A stretch of DNA of 8,726 bases from JAFGIT01 sp016929465 [NCBI: Candidatus Coatesbacteria bacterium]. GTDB lineage: Bacteria; B130-G9. The position numbers and the translations under genes were made by a program. Below, one piece after another: positions 1 through 6,274 of the stretch (position 1 is its first letter; each line of letters opens with the position of its first letter). The notes beneath the pieces were generated by a model. That model saw only the letters and a program-made list of their open reading frames with translations, searched no databases and was not told where the DNA came from. The stretch spans positions 1-8,726 of the forward strand of contig JAFGIT010000062.1 in the NCBI GenBank assembly GCA_016929465.1, given 5' to 3'.

Positions 1-965
1 ACGGCCCATTCGCTAAGGCATTCGACTGAGTCGTAGGCGGGAGTGAAATTGACGAAATTCATCGCGAGCTCGCGACGCACTATCAACTGCTCCAGGAAGG
101 CGTCCTTCGCGATGTCGGGAGCGCCATCGAAATTCTGCACTTGAAGAGCTAGCCAGAGCGGCGAGATTTGACCGAAGTGAAGATATGGACTCGTATGCGA
201 TATGTCTTCGGTCTGCGGCTGGTTGCTGTTTCTGTCGTAGCTCTCGAGGCTGGTCTCCAGGAATTTCAGGAAGCGCCGCTTTGCCTCGGAAGTGCCGCCC
301 TTGAAGAAGGGCGATGCACCGACCTCCCTCGAAACCGGCAGAGAATCGAGGACCAGGTCCGGGGCGGACAAATCGAGACTTTCGATATCGACGTAGAGTG
401 AGGGTACCTTGGGCATTGTCTCGTCCAATCCGACCAGATAGCCCGGCAGCAGCCTTTGGATCTTCGGCCTGATTGTCCTCGCCGCATACTCCGCCTTGTC
501 CGAGACCGCGTCCACCGGTACCACGACATCACTCTCAACCTGGACCACCTTGCAGCGAGCCATCTCAGCGACCTTCTTGCGCCACGCCTTCTGATGTCTT
601 AGATAGCCTCTATCGCAGACTATGAGCGAGGCCTTTTTCCCAACTTTGAGCGCGACATCGGCCGGATCGCCGGTCTGCACGGCCATTCTAATCCCCATCT
701 CGGCGAGCGTTGACTGCGTCTCGCTGAACCCATCCAGCATGAATGCATAGTGCCGCAGGTTCGCTTCGGGATAGTCAGCAGTCAGTCCGAATGCGACGAC
801 TAGCGGCTGCTGAAGGCGGTTCGCCTGCGCGATCGCGAACGATAGGGCCTGGTTCCATTCGGGTCGCTGCGACTGCTGCATCCAATAGAGGACATACTGC
901 CCCTTCGCCTCTGGGCGGCCATTCAGCAGGCGGATCCGCTCGGGGTGAATTCCGGCCTCGTCCAT
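1..965 (-). CDS. phr: Class II CPD photolyase (deoxyribodipyrimidine photo-lyase), C-terminus cut by window edge
   Basis: This gene encodes a flavin-dependent enzyme that uses blue light to split cyclobutane pyrimidine dimers in DNA. Reading from the ATG at 965 towards base 1 gives an uninterrupted frame of 321 complete codons with no stop, so the gene continues beyond the window; class II photolyases are usually about 450-470 residues. Family marks in my translation are YVLYWMQQSQR near residues 24-34 (N-terminal photolyase domain), RHYAFMLDGF in the Rossmann-like domain, SPYLHFGQIS at 259-268, and EQLIVRRELAMNF followed by YDS and W in the FAD-binding helical domain. The class II wording of these motifs separates it from class I enzymes and cryptochromes. 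The flavin electron-transfer tryptophans lie in the missing part. The start is fixed by GGAGGAG 5 nt upstream; a second ATG at 970 is out of frame. The gene begins 28 bp after the rubredoxin-GltS-like gene, so co-transcription is likely. Confidence 0.93.
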   Translation of the reverse strand, partial: MDEAGIHPERIRLLNGRPEAKGQYVLYWMQQSQRPEWNQALSFAIAQANRLQQPLVVAFGLTADYPEANLRHYAFMLDGFSETQSTLAEMGIRMAVQTGDPADVALKVGKKASLIVCDRGYLRHQKAWRKKVAEMARCKVVQVESDVVVPVDAVSDKAEYAARTIRPKIQRLLPGYLVGLDETMPKVPSLYVDIESLDLSAPDLVLDSLPVSREVGASPFFKGGTSEAKRRFLKFLETSLESYDRNSNQPQTEDISHTSPYLHFGQISPLWLALQVQNFDGAPDIAKDAFLEQLIVRRELAMNFVNFTPAYDSVECLSEWA

Positions 966-970
966 CGCAT

Positions 971-977
971 CTCCTCC
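971..977 (-). promoter_or_regulatory. Ribosome binding site of the photolyase gene
   Basis: GGAGGAG on the minus strand sits 5 nt before the ATG at 965. It lies inside the 28-bp gap after the upstream gene's stop and selects 965 over the out-of-frame ATG at 970. Confidence 0.75.
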
Positions 978-993
978 ATCCGGTCAGATGATG

Positions 994-2421
994 CTACACG
1001 TGCTCGATGTCGGTGTGGTTCGATATCTCAGAGTTTGTGGTGCAGATGTCGAGCATCGACAGATGGTGGACATCATCATTCCCTGTGAGCCTTGCGAAAG
1101 TCTTCAGCTCATCGGTCGATACGTGCAGGAAGTTTGCGAGGCGCCTTGTCGACTCGCCTATGTCGAGCCTCTGCGTCAGGTTCGGGTCGTGCGTCGTTAT
1201 CCCGACCGGGCACTTGCCGGTCCCGCAGATTCTGTGCTGCTGGCAGCCACATGCCATTAGCGCTGCGGTCCCGATAGCGACGGCGTCCGCACCTAAGGCA
1301 ATTGCCTTTGCGAAGTCGGGAGAGATGCGAAGACCACCTGTGATCATTAGCGATACATCTCTCGCACCTCTTTCATCGAGATACTTCCGCGCGCGATAGA
1401 GCGCGAATATGCAGGGGATAGAGGTCGAATCTTTCACGAACTTCGGCGCGGAGCCGGTCGCCCCTGCACGGCCGTCGATGGTGATAAAATCGGGCTCGGC
1501 ATAGAGCGCGACTTCGAGGTCCGCCTCAATATTCCCCGCTGCGACCTTCACGCCGATCGGCTTCCCGCCCGACCTATCCCTGAGCATATTGACCTTCTTC
1601 CGCAGGTCGTCTCGGTTGCGTATATCGTGGAACCGTGACGGGCTGAGTATGTCCGAGCCGAGGGGACGGTTCCTTATCGCGGCTATCTCGTGGGTCACTT
1701 TCGCGGCGGGGAGATGGCCTCCCATGCCAGGCTTTGCGGACTGTCCGATCTTGATCTCGATCGCGTCCACCTTCCTCAGATTCTCTTCGGTGAAGCTATA
1801 TTCGTTCGGAACGTATTCGAAGATGAACTTGTATGCGTTGTCGATAGAATCAGGGAGTATTCCGCCTTCGCCGGAGCACATCGCGGTCTTGGCTAAGGCA
1901 CTCCCCTTAGCAAGTGCGGTGATCACGCGCTTCGACAACGCGCCGAATGACATGTGAGTCACGTAGATGGGCGTCTCGATCACAAGAGGCTGCTTCGCAC
2001 GTGGACCGATGATCGTCTCGGTCCGGACCGGATCGTCATCGTTTAATGGTATCTTCGCAAGCTGGGCGCCCTTTATCAGGATATCGTCCCAGGAGATGAC
2101 CGGCTTTCTCGATCGCATCGGCTCGTGCAGCGCTTCCCCTTTGGCCGCAATTTCGTGGATGTCGGCCATGTGCGTCTCGAGCGGATCGGAGAATCTCCGC
2201 CATGCCGAGAGATACTCATCGGGATTAACCTCGGCAGCCGGCGGTGGTTCTTCCTTTGGAGCTTCGTCGGTGTGCGCTTCGGCGGATGCCTGCTGCCTGA
2301 AATATGACTTTGGGGATTCGCAGATTGGGCATACCCAATCGTCGGGCAGGTCCTCCCATTTTTTTCCTTCTTTTTCTTCATCGAATACGTAGCCGCATAC
2401 GGTGCATTCATATATCGCCAT
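994..2421 (-). CDS. Rubredoxin / glutamate-synthase-like FMN-binding fusion protein
   Basis: This is a 475-residue cytoplasmic redox protein. Residues 1-40 form a rubredoxin-like iron site with Cys6, Cys9, Cys31 and Cys34 (CTVCGYVFD, then DDWVCPIC). Only 21 residues separate the two cysteine pairs, against 29 in classical rubredoxins. A Glu/Pro-rich linker spans about 45-70. The rest matches the FMN-binding synthase domain of glutamate synthase, with the conserved stretch [18 protein letters not shown], a late [20 protein letters not shown] segment, and Cys393-x5-Cys399-x4-Cys404, the spacing of the GOGAT 3Fe-4S cluster. There is no glutaminase domain and no C-terminal GXGXG domain, so classical glutamate synthase activity cannot be assumed. 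The rubredoxin probably passes electrons to or from the FMN and Fe-S centres. A strong GGGGAGGGGAG lies 7 nt before the ATG. The photolyase follows after 28 bp. The substrate is unknown; family assignment is firm. Confidence 0.9.
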   Translation of the reverse strand: MAIYECTVCGYVFDEEKEGKKWEDLPDDWVCPICESPKSYFRQQASAEAHTDEAPKEEPPPAAEVNPDEYLSAWRRFSDPLETHMADIHEIAAKGEALHEPMRSRKPVISWDDILIKGAQLAKIPLNDDDPVRTETIIGPRAKQPLVIETPIYVTHMSFGALSKRVITALAKGSALAKTAMCSGEGGILPDSIDNAYKFIFEYVPNEYSFTEENLRKVDAIEIKIGQSAKPGMGGHLPAAKVTHEIAAIRNRPLGSDILSPSRFHDIRNRDDLRKKVNMLRDRSGGKPIGVKVAAGNIEADLEVALYAEPDFITIDGRAGATGSAPKFVKDSTSIPCIFALYRARKYLDERGARDVSLMITGGLRISPDFAKAIALGADAVAIGTAALMACGCQQHRICGTGKCPVGITTHDPNLTQRLDIGESTRRLANFLHVSTDELKTFARLTGNDDVHHLSMLDICTTNSEISNHTDIEHV

Positions 2422-2521
2422 GTTGAAACTCCCCTCCCCGTTTATTCAAATGCTCTGCCGATAGAGTTGGCGGCACCATCGCAGAGCCAGCTCTCAATGA
2501 AACACATGTCAGATTCAGGAC

Positions 2522-2530
2522 ATTATCACA
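2522..2530 (-). promoter_or_regulatory. Possible extended -10 promoter for the rubredoxin-GltS gene
   Basis: The minus strand reads TGTGATAAT here, an extended -10 element (TGn plus GATAAT, five of six matches to TATAAT). It would place a start of transcription near 2515, about 95 nt before the start codon at 2421. No good -35 hexamer is visible 16-18 nt upstream, which extended -10 promoters tolerate. This is a consensus match only. Confidence 0.3.
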
Positions 2531-2593
2531 GAATCCGAGTCCGATCATTCTCAAGGAGCGAGAGGATCCAATCCAAATCGCAGGTGCACATTG

Positions 2594-2647
2594 TTCCCCC
2601 TCCCGCCACTCGCATGCCGATTGGCGGGAGGGGGAAATTTTTGTTTT
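2594..2647 (+). terminator. Strong hairpin plus T-tract on the plus strand, with no plus-strand gene before it
   Basis: A perfect 15-bp inverted repeat has arms TTCCCCCTCCCGCCA (2594-2608) and TGGCGGGAGGGGGAA (2622-2636), separated by a 13-nt loop. The right arm runs into ATTTTTGTTTT (2637-2647). This has the form of an intrinsic terminator for plus-strand transcription; on the minus strand no T-run follows. No gene on the plus strand lies upstream, so it may end an unannotated small or antisense RNA, insulate the minus-strand promoter region, or be a dispersed palindromic repeat that only looks like a terminator. Confidence 0.55.
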
Positions 2648-2703
2648 GTAGCCCTTGAGTCCGTAGGCTTGGCCTGCGGCCTACACCTACGGCTACCATT
2701 GGT

Positions 2704-2720
2704 ATGCCCCGTCGGGGCAT
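2704..2720. repeat. Palindrome ATGCCCC-GTC-GGGGCAT (copy 1)
   Basis: Perfect 7-bp arms with a 3-nt centre. The same arms recur around a different centre (TTA) at 6535-6551, in another gene-free region about 3.8 kb away. Identical arms with a changed loop suggest a dispersed REP-like palindrome rather than a terminator, as neither side has a T-run. Confidence 0.55.
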
Positions 2721-2770
2721 CTTCTCGGCATCTCTGGAAACCAAATCCTCTCTAATCTCGACTCACTCCC

Positions 2771-2802
2771 AAATAAAATGGGCGGGGACGTGCCCCGCCC
2801 AT
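2771..2802 (-). terminator. Intrinsic terminator after the rubrerythrin gene
   Basis: On the minus strand a perfect 10-bp GC-rich stem (ATGGGCGGGG with CCCCGCCCAT, 5-nt loop, 2778-2802) is followed directly by TTTTATTT (2771-2778, overlapping the stem end). It lies 37 nt past the rubrerythrin stop. The T-run is present only in this orientation, which makes it the natural end of the rubrerythrin transcript and separates it from the rubredoxin-GltS gene. Confidence 0.75.
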
Positions 2803-2839
2803 CATTCTTCACCGGGTGAAATCTCACTTATATGCGAGA

Positions 2840-3361
2840 TTAGAAAAATACGCCTTCTGGCTCATAATATTCTTTTGGATGCTTGCAGCATGGGCACTTA
2901 TGAGGAGGTTCGGTTCCGTTATGGACGTAACCGCACACGCTACACTTCCAGTTGACGGGCTTCTCACGCTTATAGAGCGTCCCGTTCTCGAGCATCTCGA
3001 GCATTTGCTTGTATCTATCCCTGTGGTGCTTCTCAATCTTCGCTATCTGGCGGAAGAGGTTAGCCGCTTCCATGTTGCCCTCTTCCTCCGCTTCCTTCGC
3101 GAAGGTGGGATACATATCAGTGGTCTCGTAGTGCTCTCCGTCGATCGATTCCTTCAGATTTGCGACCGTGTCTCCGATCCCATTAAGAAGCTTGAACTCG
3201 TCCTTCGCGTGCTGCTTCTCGTTCTCTGCGGACTCCTCGAAAGCCTTTGCTATGTAGTGCAGTCCCTCTTTCCTCGCGACTTTGGCGAAGTAAGTATATT
3301 TATTCCGTGCCTGCGATTCACCGGCAAAAGCAGCCTTCAGATTTTCTTCGGTCTTTCCCAT
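2840..3361 (-). CDS. rbr: Rubrerythrin
   Basis: This is a 173-residue non-haem iron peroxidase that reduces hydrogen peroxide in the cytoplasm of anaerobes. The N-terminal ferritin-like four-helix domain carries the di-iron ligands expected from the family: Glu15 (GESQAR), Glu48-x2-His51, Glu76 and Glu79 (GEHYETTDMYP), and Glu110-x2-His113. The C-terminal rubredoxin-like domain has Cys140, Cys143, Cys156 and Cys159 (CSVCGYVHNGTEPP, then CPCC) and ends in the usual GVFF-type tail. It is close to the length of known rubrerythrins, with no key residue missing. AAAGGAGAGG ends 3 nt before the ATG at 3361. The upstream 100 bp contains a 27-bp palindrome that may be its operator, and an intrinsic terminator follows it, so it is probably its own transcript or the end of a unit with the flavoprotein. 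Electrons could come from the neighbouring flavin and rubredoxin proteins; that link is inferred. Confidence 0.97.
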   Translation of the reverse strand: MGKTEENLKAAFAGESQARNKYTYFAKVARKEGLHYIAKAFEESAENEKQHAKDEFKLLNGIGDTVANLKESIDGEHYETTDMYPTFAKEAEEEGNMEAANLFRQIAKIEKHHRDRYKQMLEMLENGTLYKREKPVNWKCSVCGYVHNGTEPPHKCPCCKHPKEYYEPEGVFF

Positions 3362-3424
3362 TGTCCTCTCCTTTATGATATTGAAGTTCTGGCCCTCATT
3401 TGCAGCCTCATATTAGTAACACTT

Positions 3425-3451
3425 ATCATATAGGAATAGTTCCTATATGAT
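3425..3451. promoter_or_regulatory. 27-bp perfect palindrome upstream of rubrerythrin, candidate operator
   Basis: The arms ATCATATAGGAA (3425-3436) and TTCCTATATGAT (3440-3451) are perfect inverted repeats around TAG. The site lies 63 bp upstream of the rubrerythrin ATG and 10 bp past the flavoprotein stop. It is AT-rich and has no T-run after it on either strand, which fits a homodimer binding site better than a terminator. A weak -10 candidate (TAATAT on the minus strand, 3410-3415) would put the dyad over the -35 region. The half-site does not match the usual PerR, Fur or Rex boxes as I know them, so the regulator is unassigned. Confidence 0.55.
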
Positions 3452-3461
3452 TTAGGTTGCA

Positions 3462-4037
3462 TTATCCATTGATCTTCTTGAGCAACCACGCCATGTTTTG
3501 GCCCAGGGCAACCATCGTCTTGACGCCCTCCTCATCCTGATGAACCTCTCCGATATTCCGCCCAATGCCGAAGTTCCAGTAGGTGGATCCCGGCACTATC
3601 ATCTGACTTATCAAGAAGAAGTGATTGAGCGTATCAAAGGTGTGCAGTTGGCCTCCCCTTCTGACTGCGACGATCGCCGCACCGATCTTTCTCTTTAGTA
3701 GGCTGCCATTTCCTCTCGTCACGAAACCAGCCCTGTCGATCAGCGCCTTCATTTCGGAGGTCACGTCGGTGAAGTAGACTGGCGAGGCCAGTATGATCCC
3801 ATCTGCCTCGATCATCTTTTCTATGTAGCGGTTCAGTTCGTCGCCACTGATGACGCAGCGTTTGTCCTGGTTCTCATAGCACTTATAGCAGGCAATACAG
3901 CCCCGAAGCGGTTTTCCAGCCAGCGAGACCATCTCGGTTTCGATGCCTTCCTTCTTAAGCTCCTCGAACACGTAATTTATGAGAAGCGTGGTGTTCCCGT
4001 CTTTCCTTGGACTCCCGTTGAATGCGACAACTCTCAT
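3462..4037 (-). CDS. Iron-sulfur flavoprotein of the NADPH-dependent FMN reductase / flavodoxin-like family
   Basis: This is a 191-residue cytoplasmic electron carrier expected to bind FMN and a [4Fe-4S] cluster. It opens with the flavodoxin-like phosphate loop GSPRKDGNT (8-16). A compact cysteine motif follows: Cys47-x2-Cys50-x2-Cys53-x7-Cys61, the arrangement known from archaeal and bacterial Isf proteins, which take part in reduction of oxygen and peroxide or general electron transfer. ADGIILASPVYF (78-89), then MKALIDRAGF, complete the family signature. I chose the ATG at 4037 because the FMN fold begins immediately and GGAGGGAGA lies 6 nt upstream. The open frame extends to 4118, but those 27 residues lack family similarity and their ATG lacks a good ribosome site. 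It precedes rubrerythrin on the same strand with about 100 bp between. The precise electron donor and acceptor are unknown. Confidence 0.9.
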   Translation of the reverse strand: MRVVAFNGSPRKDGNTTLLINYVFEELKKEGIETEMVSLAGKPLRGCIACYKCYENQDKRCVISGDELNRYIEKMIEADGIILASPVYFTDVTSEMKALIDRAGFVTRGNGSLLKRKIGAAIVAVRRGGQLHTFDTLNHFFLISQMIVPGSTYWNFGIGRNIGEVHQDEEGVKTMVALGQNMAWLLKKING

Positions 4038-4043
4038 GATTCG

Positions 4044-4052
4044 TCTCCCTCC
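4044..4052 (-). promoter_or_regulatory. Ribosome binding site that fixes the flavoprotein start
   Basis: GGAGGGAGA on the minus strand, 6 nt before the ATG at 4037. It decides against the longer frame beginning at 4118. Confidence 0.7.
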
Positions 4053-4123
4053 GCGTATATGTTGTATAGTCTGCTCAGACACTTTCTCGATCCTAAAGGT
4101 CGGAATTGTGTAAGGCAACCGAA

Positions 4124-4152
4124 TTCAGAACCGATTTGATTTAGTGTATAAC
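4124..4152 (+). promoter_or_regulatory. Possible sigma70-type promoter for the DUF481-mscS unit
   Basis: TTCAGA (4124-4129) and TATAAC (4147-4152) are separated by 17 nt. They match four of six and five of six consensus positions. Transcription would begin near 4159 and leave a leader of about 180 nt before the ATG at 4340. This is a consensus match only. Confidence 0.3.
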
Positions 4153-4324
4153 CAAATGTAGGATTCTCCTTGGGGTATTGCACCGAGAAGGGATTTCAGT
4201 CTTTTTTTGATATTCGTGGAATGACACAGCAGGGATTGGATATGAGGTTTTTGAGGGGCGCGAACTTACGGACTGGACCTGTCCTCGGAATCCAATTCAA
4301 TCTGTGCTTTCAAAACCGATTAAT

Positions 4325-4330
4325 GGAGGG
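4325..4330 (+). promoter_or_regulatory. Ribosome binding site that fixes the DUF481 protein start
   Basis: GGAGGG lies 9 nt before the ATG at 4340. It supports that start over the ATG at 4304, which would put 12 polar residues in front of a standard signal peptide. Confidence 0.65.
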
Positions 4331-4339
4331 AAAGCCTGG

Positions 4340-5368
4340 ATGAGATCTAGATTGCTATTCTCGTGCTTGCTAGGCATGGGAATTATGCTGGCATTTGGCT
4401 CCGCGCTTTTCGCGGACGAGGTTCAATTATTCAATGGGGACCACTTCTCCGGCACCGTTGTGAGTATGGAGGAGGGCATACTGGTTCTTAGGACGCCCTA
4501 CGCGGGTGATGTGAAGGTCAACTGGCCCGAGGTCAGCTGTCTAACGACGGACGGGCCCCACAGGTTCGTTCTTGGTGACGATCAGGTGATATTCGCGAGG
4601 GCCGTTTGCTCGACCGATGGGACGATCAAGTTGGTTGGCGACACAATCGGGGAGACGATCGCGATATCCGTCACGAATTTCAAGGCCATCAATCCATCGC
4701 CGCCGCCGCCTGCGGTAACCTATACCGGAAGCCTCGCGGCTGGCTACACCCAGACGGATGGCAATACGGAGACCAAAGCGGCGAATGCATCGGCGAGATT
4801 CGTCGCGAGGTCGAAACGGCAGAGGTTCACGCTCAAGGGTAAATTCAACTACGGCGAAACCGACAGGATAATGACGACGCGCAATGCAGCAGGTAGCCTC
4901 AAGTATGATTTCTTCGTCTATAAGGGGCTTTTCACCTACGCACATGCGCTCTTCGAGGGAGATGAATTCGCAGACCTTAACTTGAGGAGCACCCTCGGCG
5001 GCGGCCTCGGTTACCAGATACTGGACACGGACCGCTTCTCGTTCTCGCTCGAGGCGGGCTGCTCATACGTCAATGAGGATCACGAGGTTTCCGCGGATGA
5101 CGACTACGTTGCGGGCCGTTGGGGAGCGGATTTCAGTGCGAAGATCATCCCCGACCGGGTACGGTTCTATCACTTCCACGAGGGCTACTATAATGTTGAT
5201 GCGCAGTCGGTCTATATCACGAGTCAAACAGGATTTAGGCTCACGATAGTCAAGAACTTCTTTGCGCACGCCGGCGCGGAATACTCGTATACCAGCGATC
5301 CTGTGGAAGGGAATGAGCGCTACGACGTTACATACATAGTCGGCATCGGCTATGAGTTCGAGCTATAG
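4340..5368 (+). CDS. DUF481 family outer-membrane beta-barrel protein (YdiY-like)
   Basis: This is a 342-residue secreted protein with an N-terminal signal peptide: positive MRSR, a hydrophobic core, and a likely cleavage after SALFA near residue 25. The next 100 residues (VQLFNGDHFSGTVVSMEEGILVLRT and on) look like a small beta-rich periplasmic domain of the kind found in front of DUF481 barrels. A short proline run (PSPPPP) leads to a C-terminal part dominated by alternating hydrophobic beta strands, beginning TYTGSLAAGYTQTDGNTET, as in DUF481 / salt-induced outer-membrane proteins. The chain ends IGYEFEL; many barrels end in Phe or Trp, so the last two residues are slightly unusual. Its substrate is unknown; family members are linked only loosely to salt or envelope stress. 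It is followed by the mscS-like gene 54 bp downstream, probably in one operon. ATG 4340 was chosen for the ribosome site and the signal peptide. Confidence 0.83.
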   Translation: MRSRLLFSCLLGMGIMLAFGSALFADEVQLFNGDHFSGTVVSMEEGILVLRTPYAGDVKVNWPEVSCLTTDGPHRFVLGDDQVIFARAVCSTDGTIKLVGDTIGETIAISVTNFKAINPSPPPPAVTYTGSLAAGYTQTDGNTETKAANASARFVARSKRQRFTLKGKFNYGETDRIMTTRNAAGSLKYDFFVYKGLFTYAHALFEGDEFADLNLRSTLGGGLGYQILDTDRFSFSLEAGCSYVNEDHEVSADDDYVAGRWGADFSAKIIPDRVRFYHFHEGYYNVDAQSVYITSQTGFRLTIVKNFFAHAGAEYSYTSDPVEGNERYDVTYIVGIGYEFEL

Positions 5369-5422
5369 AGCCAAGAGATAGATGATTTCGAGCAATAGAC
5401 AAACCATGGATGAGGGATTGAG

Positions 5423-6265
5423 ATGACTGATTTTAGCAAGATCCTGGAATCGGTGCAGGAGTATCTGACCGAATACGGAATGAAGGTCGTCGGCGCGATC
5501 GCGATACTCGTCTTGGGCTGGTGGGCAGCCAAGATCGCAAGAAAGATCGTGAAGCGAATCATGGTCAGGGCGAAGGTGGACGAGACGCTGGTTGGATTTG
5601 TGACGAATCTCGTCTATGTGGCGCTGCTTGCTTTTGTCGTGGTTGCGGCGATTGGAAAGCTGGGCGTGCAGACGACCTCCTTCGTCGCGATTCTCGGTGC
5701 CGCCGGCCTCGCAATAGGCCTGGCTCTTCAGGGCTCGCTCTCGAACTTCGCCGCAGGTGTCCTGATGGTAATTTTCAAGCCTTTCAAGGTGGGCGATTTC
5801 GTGCAGGCGGCTGGGAGCACCGGCGTTGTCGAGACCATACAGATATTCACGACGACCATGAAAACGGTCGATAACAAGATTGTCATTATTCCGAATGCGA
5901 AGATAACAGGGGACAGCATAGTCAACTTCACGGCGAAGGATATACGCCGTGTGGACCTCGTTATCGGCGTTAGCTATTCGGACAACCTCGACAAGGTGAA
6001 GGCCGCGATCGATGCGGTCCTTGCGGCAGACGAACGCATCCTGAAAGATCCTGCGCCAATGGTCGCGGTGTCCGAGCTGGCTGATAGCAGCGTGAACTTC
6101 GTCGTCAGACCGTGGACCAAGACTGCCGATTACTGGGACGTCTATTTTGGCACCATAAAGGCCATTAAGGAGAAGTTCGACGCAGACGGCATAAGCATCC
6201 CATTCCCGCAGACAGACGTTCATATAATTGGGCAAGGAGGCGTTACCGCCGGGCAAGCTGGATAA
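5423..6265 (+). CDS. mscS: Small-conductance mechanosensitive channel, MscS family
   Basis: This is a 280-residue inner-membrane channel that opens under membrane tension and releases solutes during osmotic downshock. E. coli MscS is 286 residues, so it is a minimal-type member. Three membrane segments are visible: about 22-44 (VVGAIAILVLGWWAAK), about 58-80 (GFVTNLVYVALLAFVVVAAIG), and the pore helix starting near 85, with its Gly/Ala pattern AILGAAGLAIGLALQGSLSN. The MscS signature FAAGVLMVIFKPFKVGDFV follows, then the beta domain with IIPNAKI and the alpha/beta C-terminal domain ending SIPFPQTDVHI. GAGGG lies 6 nt before the ATG. The short gap after the DUF481 barrel gene suggests one envelope or osmotic-stress transcript. 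No T-rich terminator follows; instead there is a GC-rich hairpin at 6275-6290. Family call is secure; gating properties cannot be read from sequence. Confidence 0.96.
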   Translation: MTDFSKILESVQEYLTEYGMKVVGAIAILVLGWWAAKIARKIVKRIMVRAKVDETLVGFVTNLVYVALLAFVVVAAIGKLGVQTTSFVAILGAAGLAIGLALQGSLSNFAAGVLMVIFKPFKVGDFVQAAGSTGVVETIQIFTTTMKTVDNKIVIIPNAKITGDSIVNFTAKDIRRVDLVIGVSYSDNLDKVKAAIDAVLAADERILKDPAPMVAVSELADSSVNFVVRPWTKTADYWDVYFGTIKAIKEKFDADGISIPFPQTDVHIIGQGGVTAGQAG

Positions 6266-6274
6266 GGCCCTGGC

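Larger units (their letters stand above)
2422..2839. other. Intergenic region rich in palindromes between rubrerythrin and the rubredoxin-GltS gene
   Basis: About 420 bp without a convincing gene. Besides the separately listed hairpins it holds nested imperfect inverted repeats at 2649-2696 (GTAGCC with GGCTAC, and CCGTAGG with CCTACGG) and a small palindrome TTCACC-G-GGTGAA at 2808-2820. Another inverted repeat, AATCTC (2820-2825) with GAGATT (2836-2841), overlaps the rubrerythrin stop codon. The short open frames here have no recognisable domain or ribosome binding site, and I do not call them genes. The segment nearest 2421 carries the likely promoter and leader of the rubredoxin-GltS gene. 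Confidence 0.6.
4038..4339. other. Divergent intergenic region between the flavoprotein and the DUF481 gene
   Basis: About 300 bp separate the two divergent start codons, so promoters for both directions must lie here. On the flavoprotein side there is a 12-bp dyad GTCTG-CT-CAGAC (4069-4080) next to a TATACA hexamer on the minus strand. On the plus strand a sigma70-like pair is seen at 4124-4152. A T7 run sits at 4202-4208 without a convincing stem before it. The leader of the DUF481 gene may be near 180 nt. I recognise no riboswitch or small gene. Confidence 0.5.

Noticed and set aside
266-538. Minus-strand open frame within the photolyase region
   Set aside because: It is in a different frame from the continuous photolyase frame, which spans 965 to 1 and carries all the family motifs.
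2467-2658. Small plus-strand open frame running into the orphan terminator
   Set aside because: There is no ribosome site, no domain, and the frame passes through the 15-bp inverted repeat, so coding use is unlikely.
2816-3433. Plus-strand open frame opposite rubrerythrin with hydrophobic stretches
   Set aside because: The apparent membrane segments come from the antisense of a helical, Glu/Lys-rich protein. Rubrerythrin on the other strand is unambiguous.
4038-4118. 27-residue N-terminal extension of the flavoprotein
   Set aside because: The FMN fold begins at the ATG at 4037, which has a strong ribosome site; the extension has no family similarity and covers a likely promoter region.
4164-4208. 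Possible terminator or attenuator ending in T7 upstream of the DUF481 gene
   Set aside because: TTCTC can pair with GAGAA, but the stem is short and interrupted and is separated from the T-run by about 10 nt.
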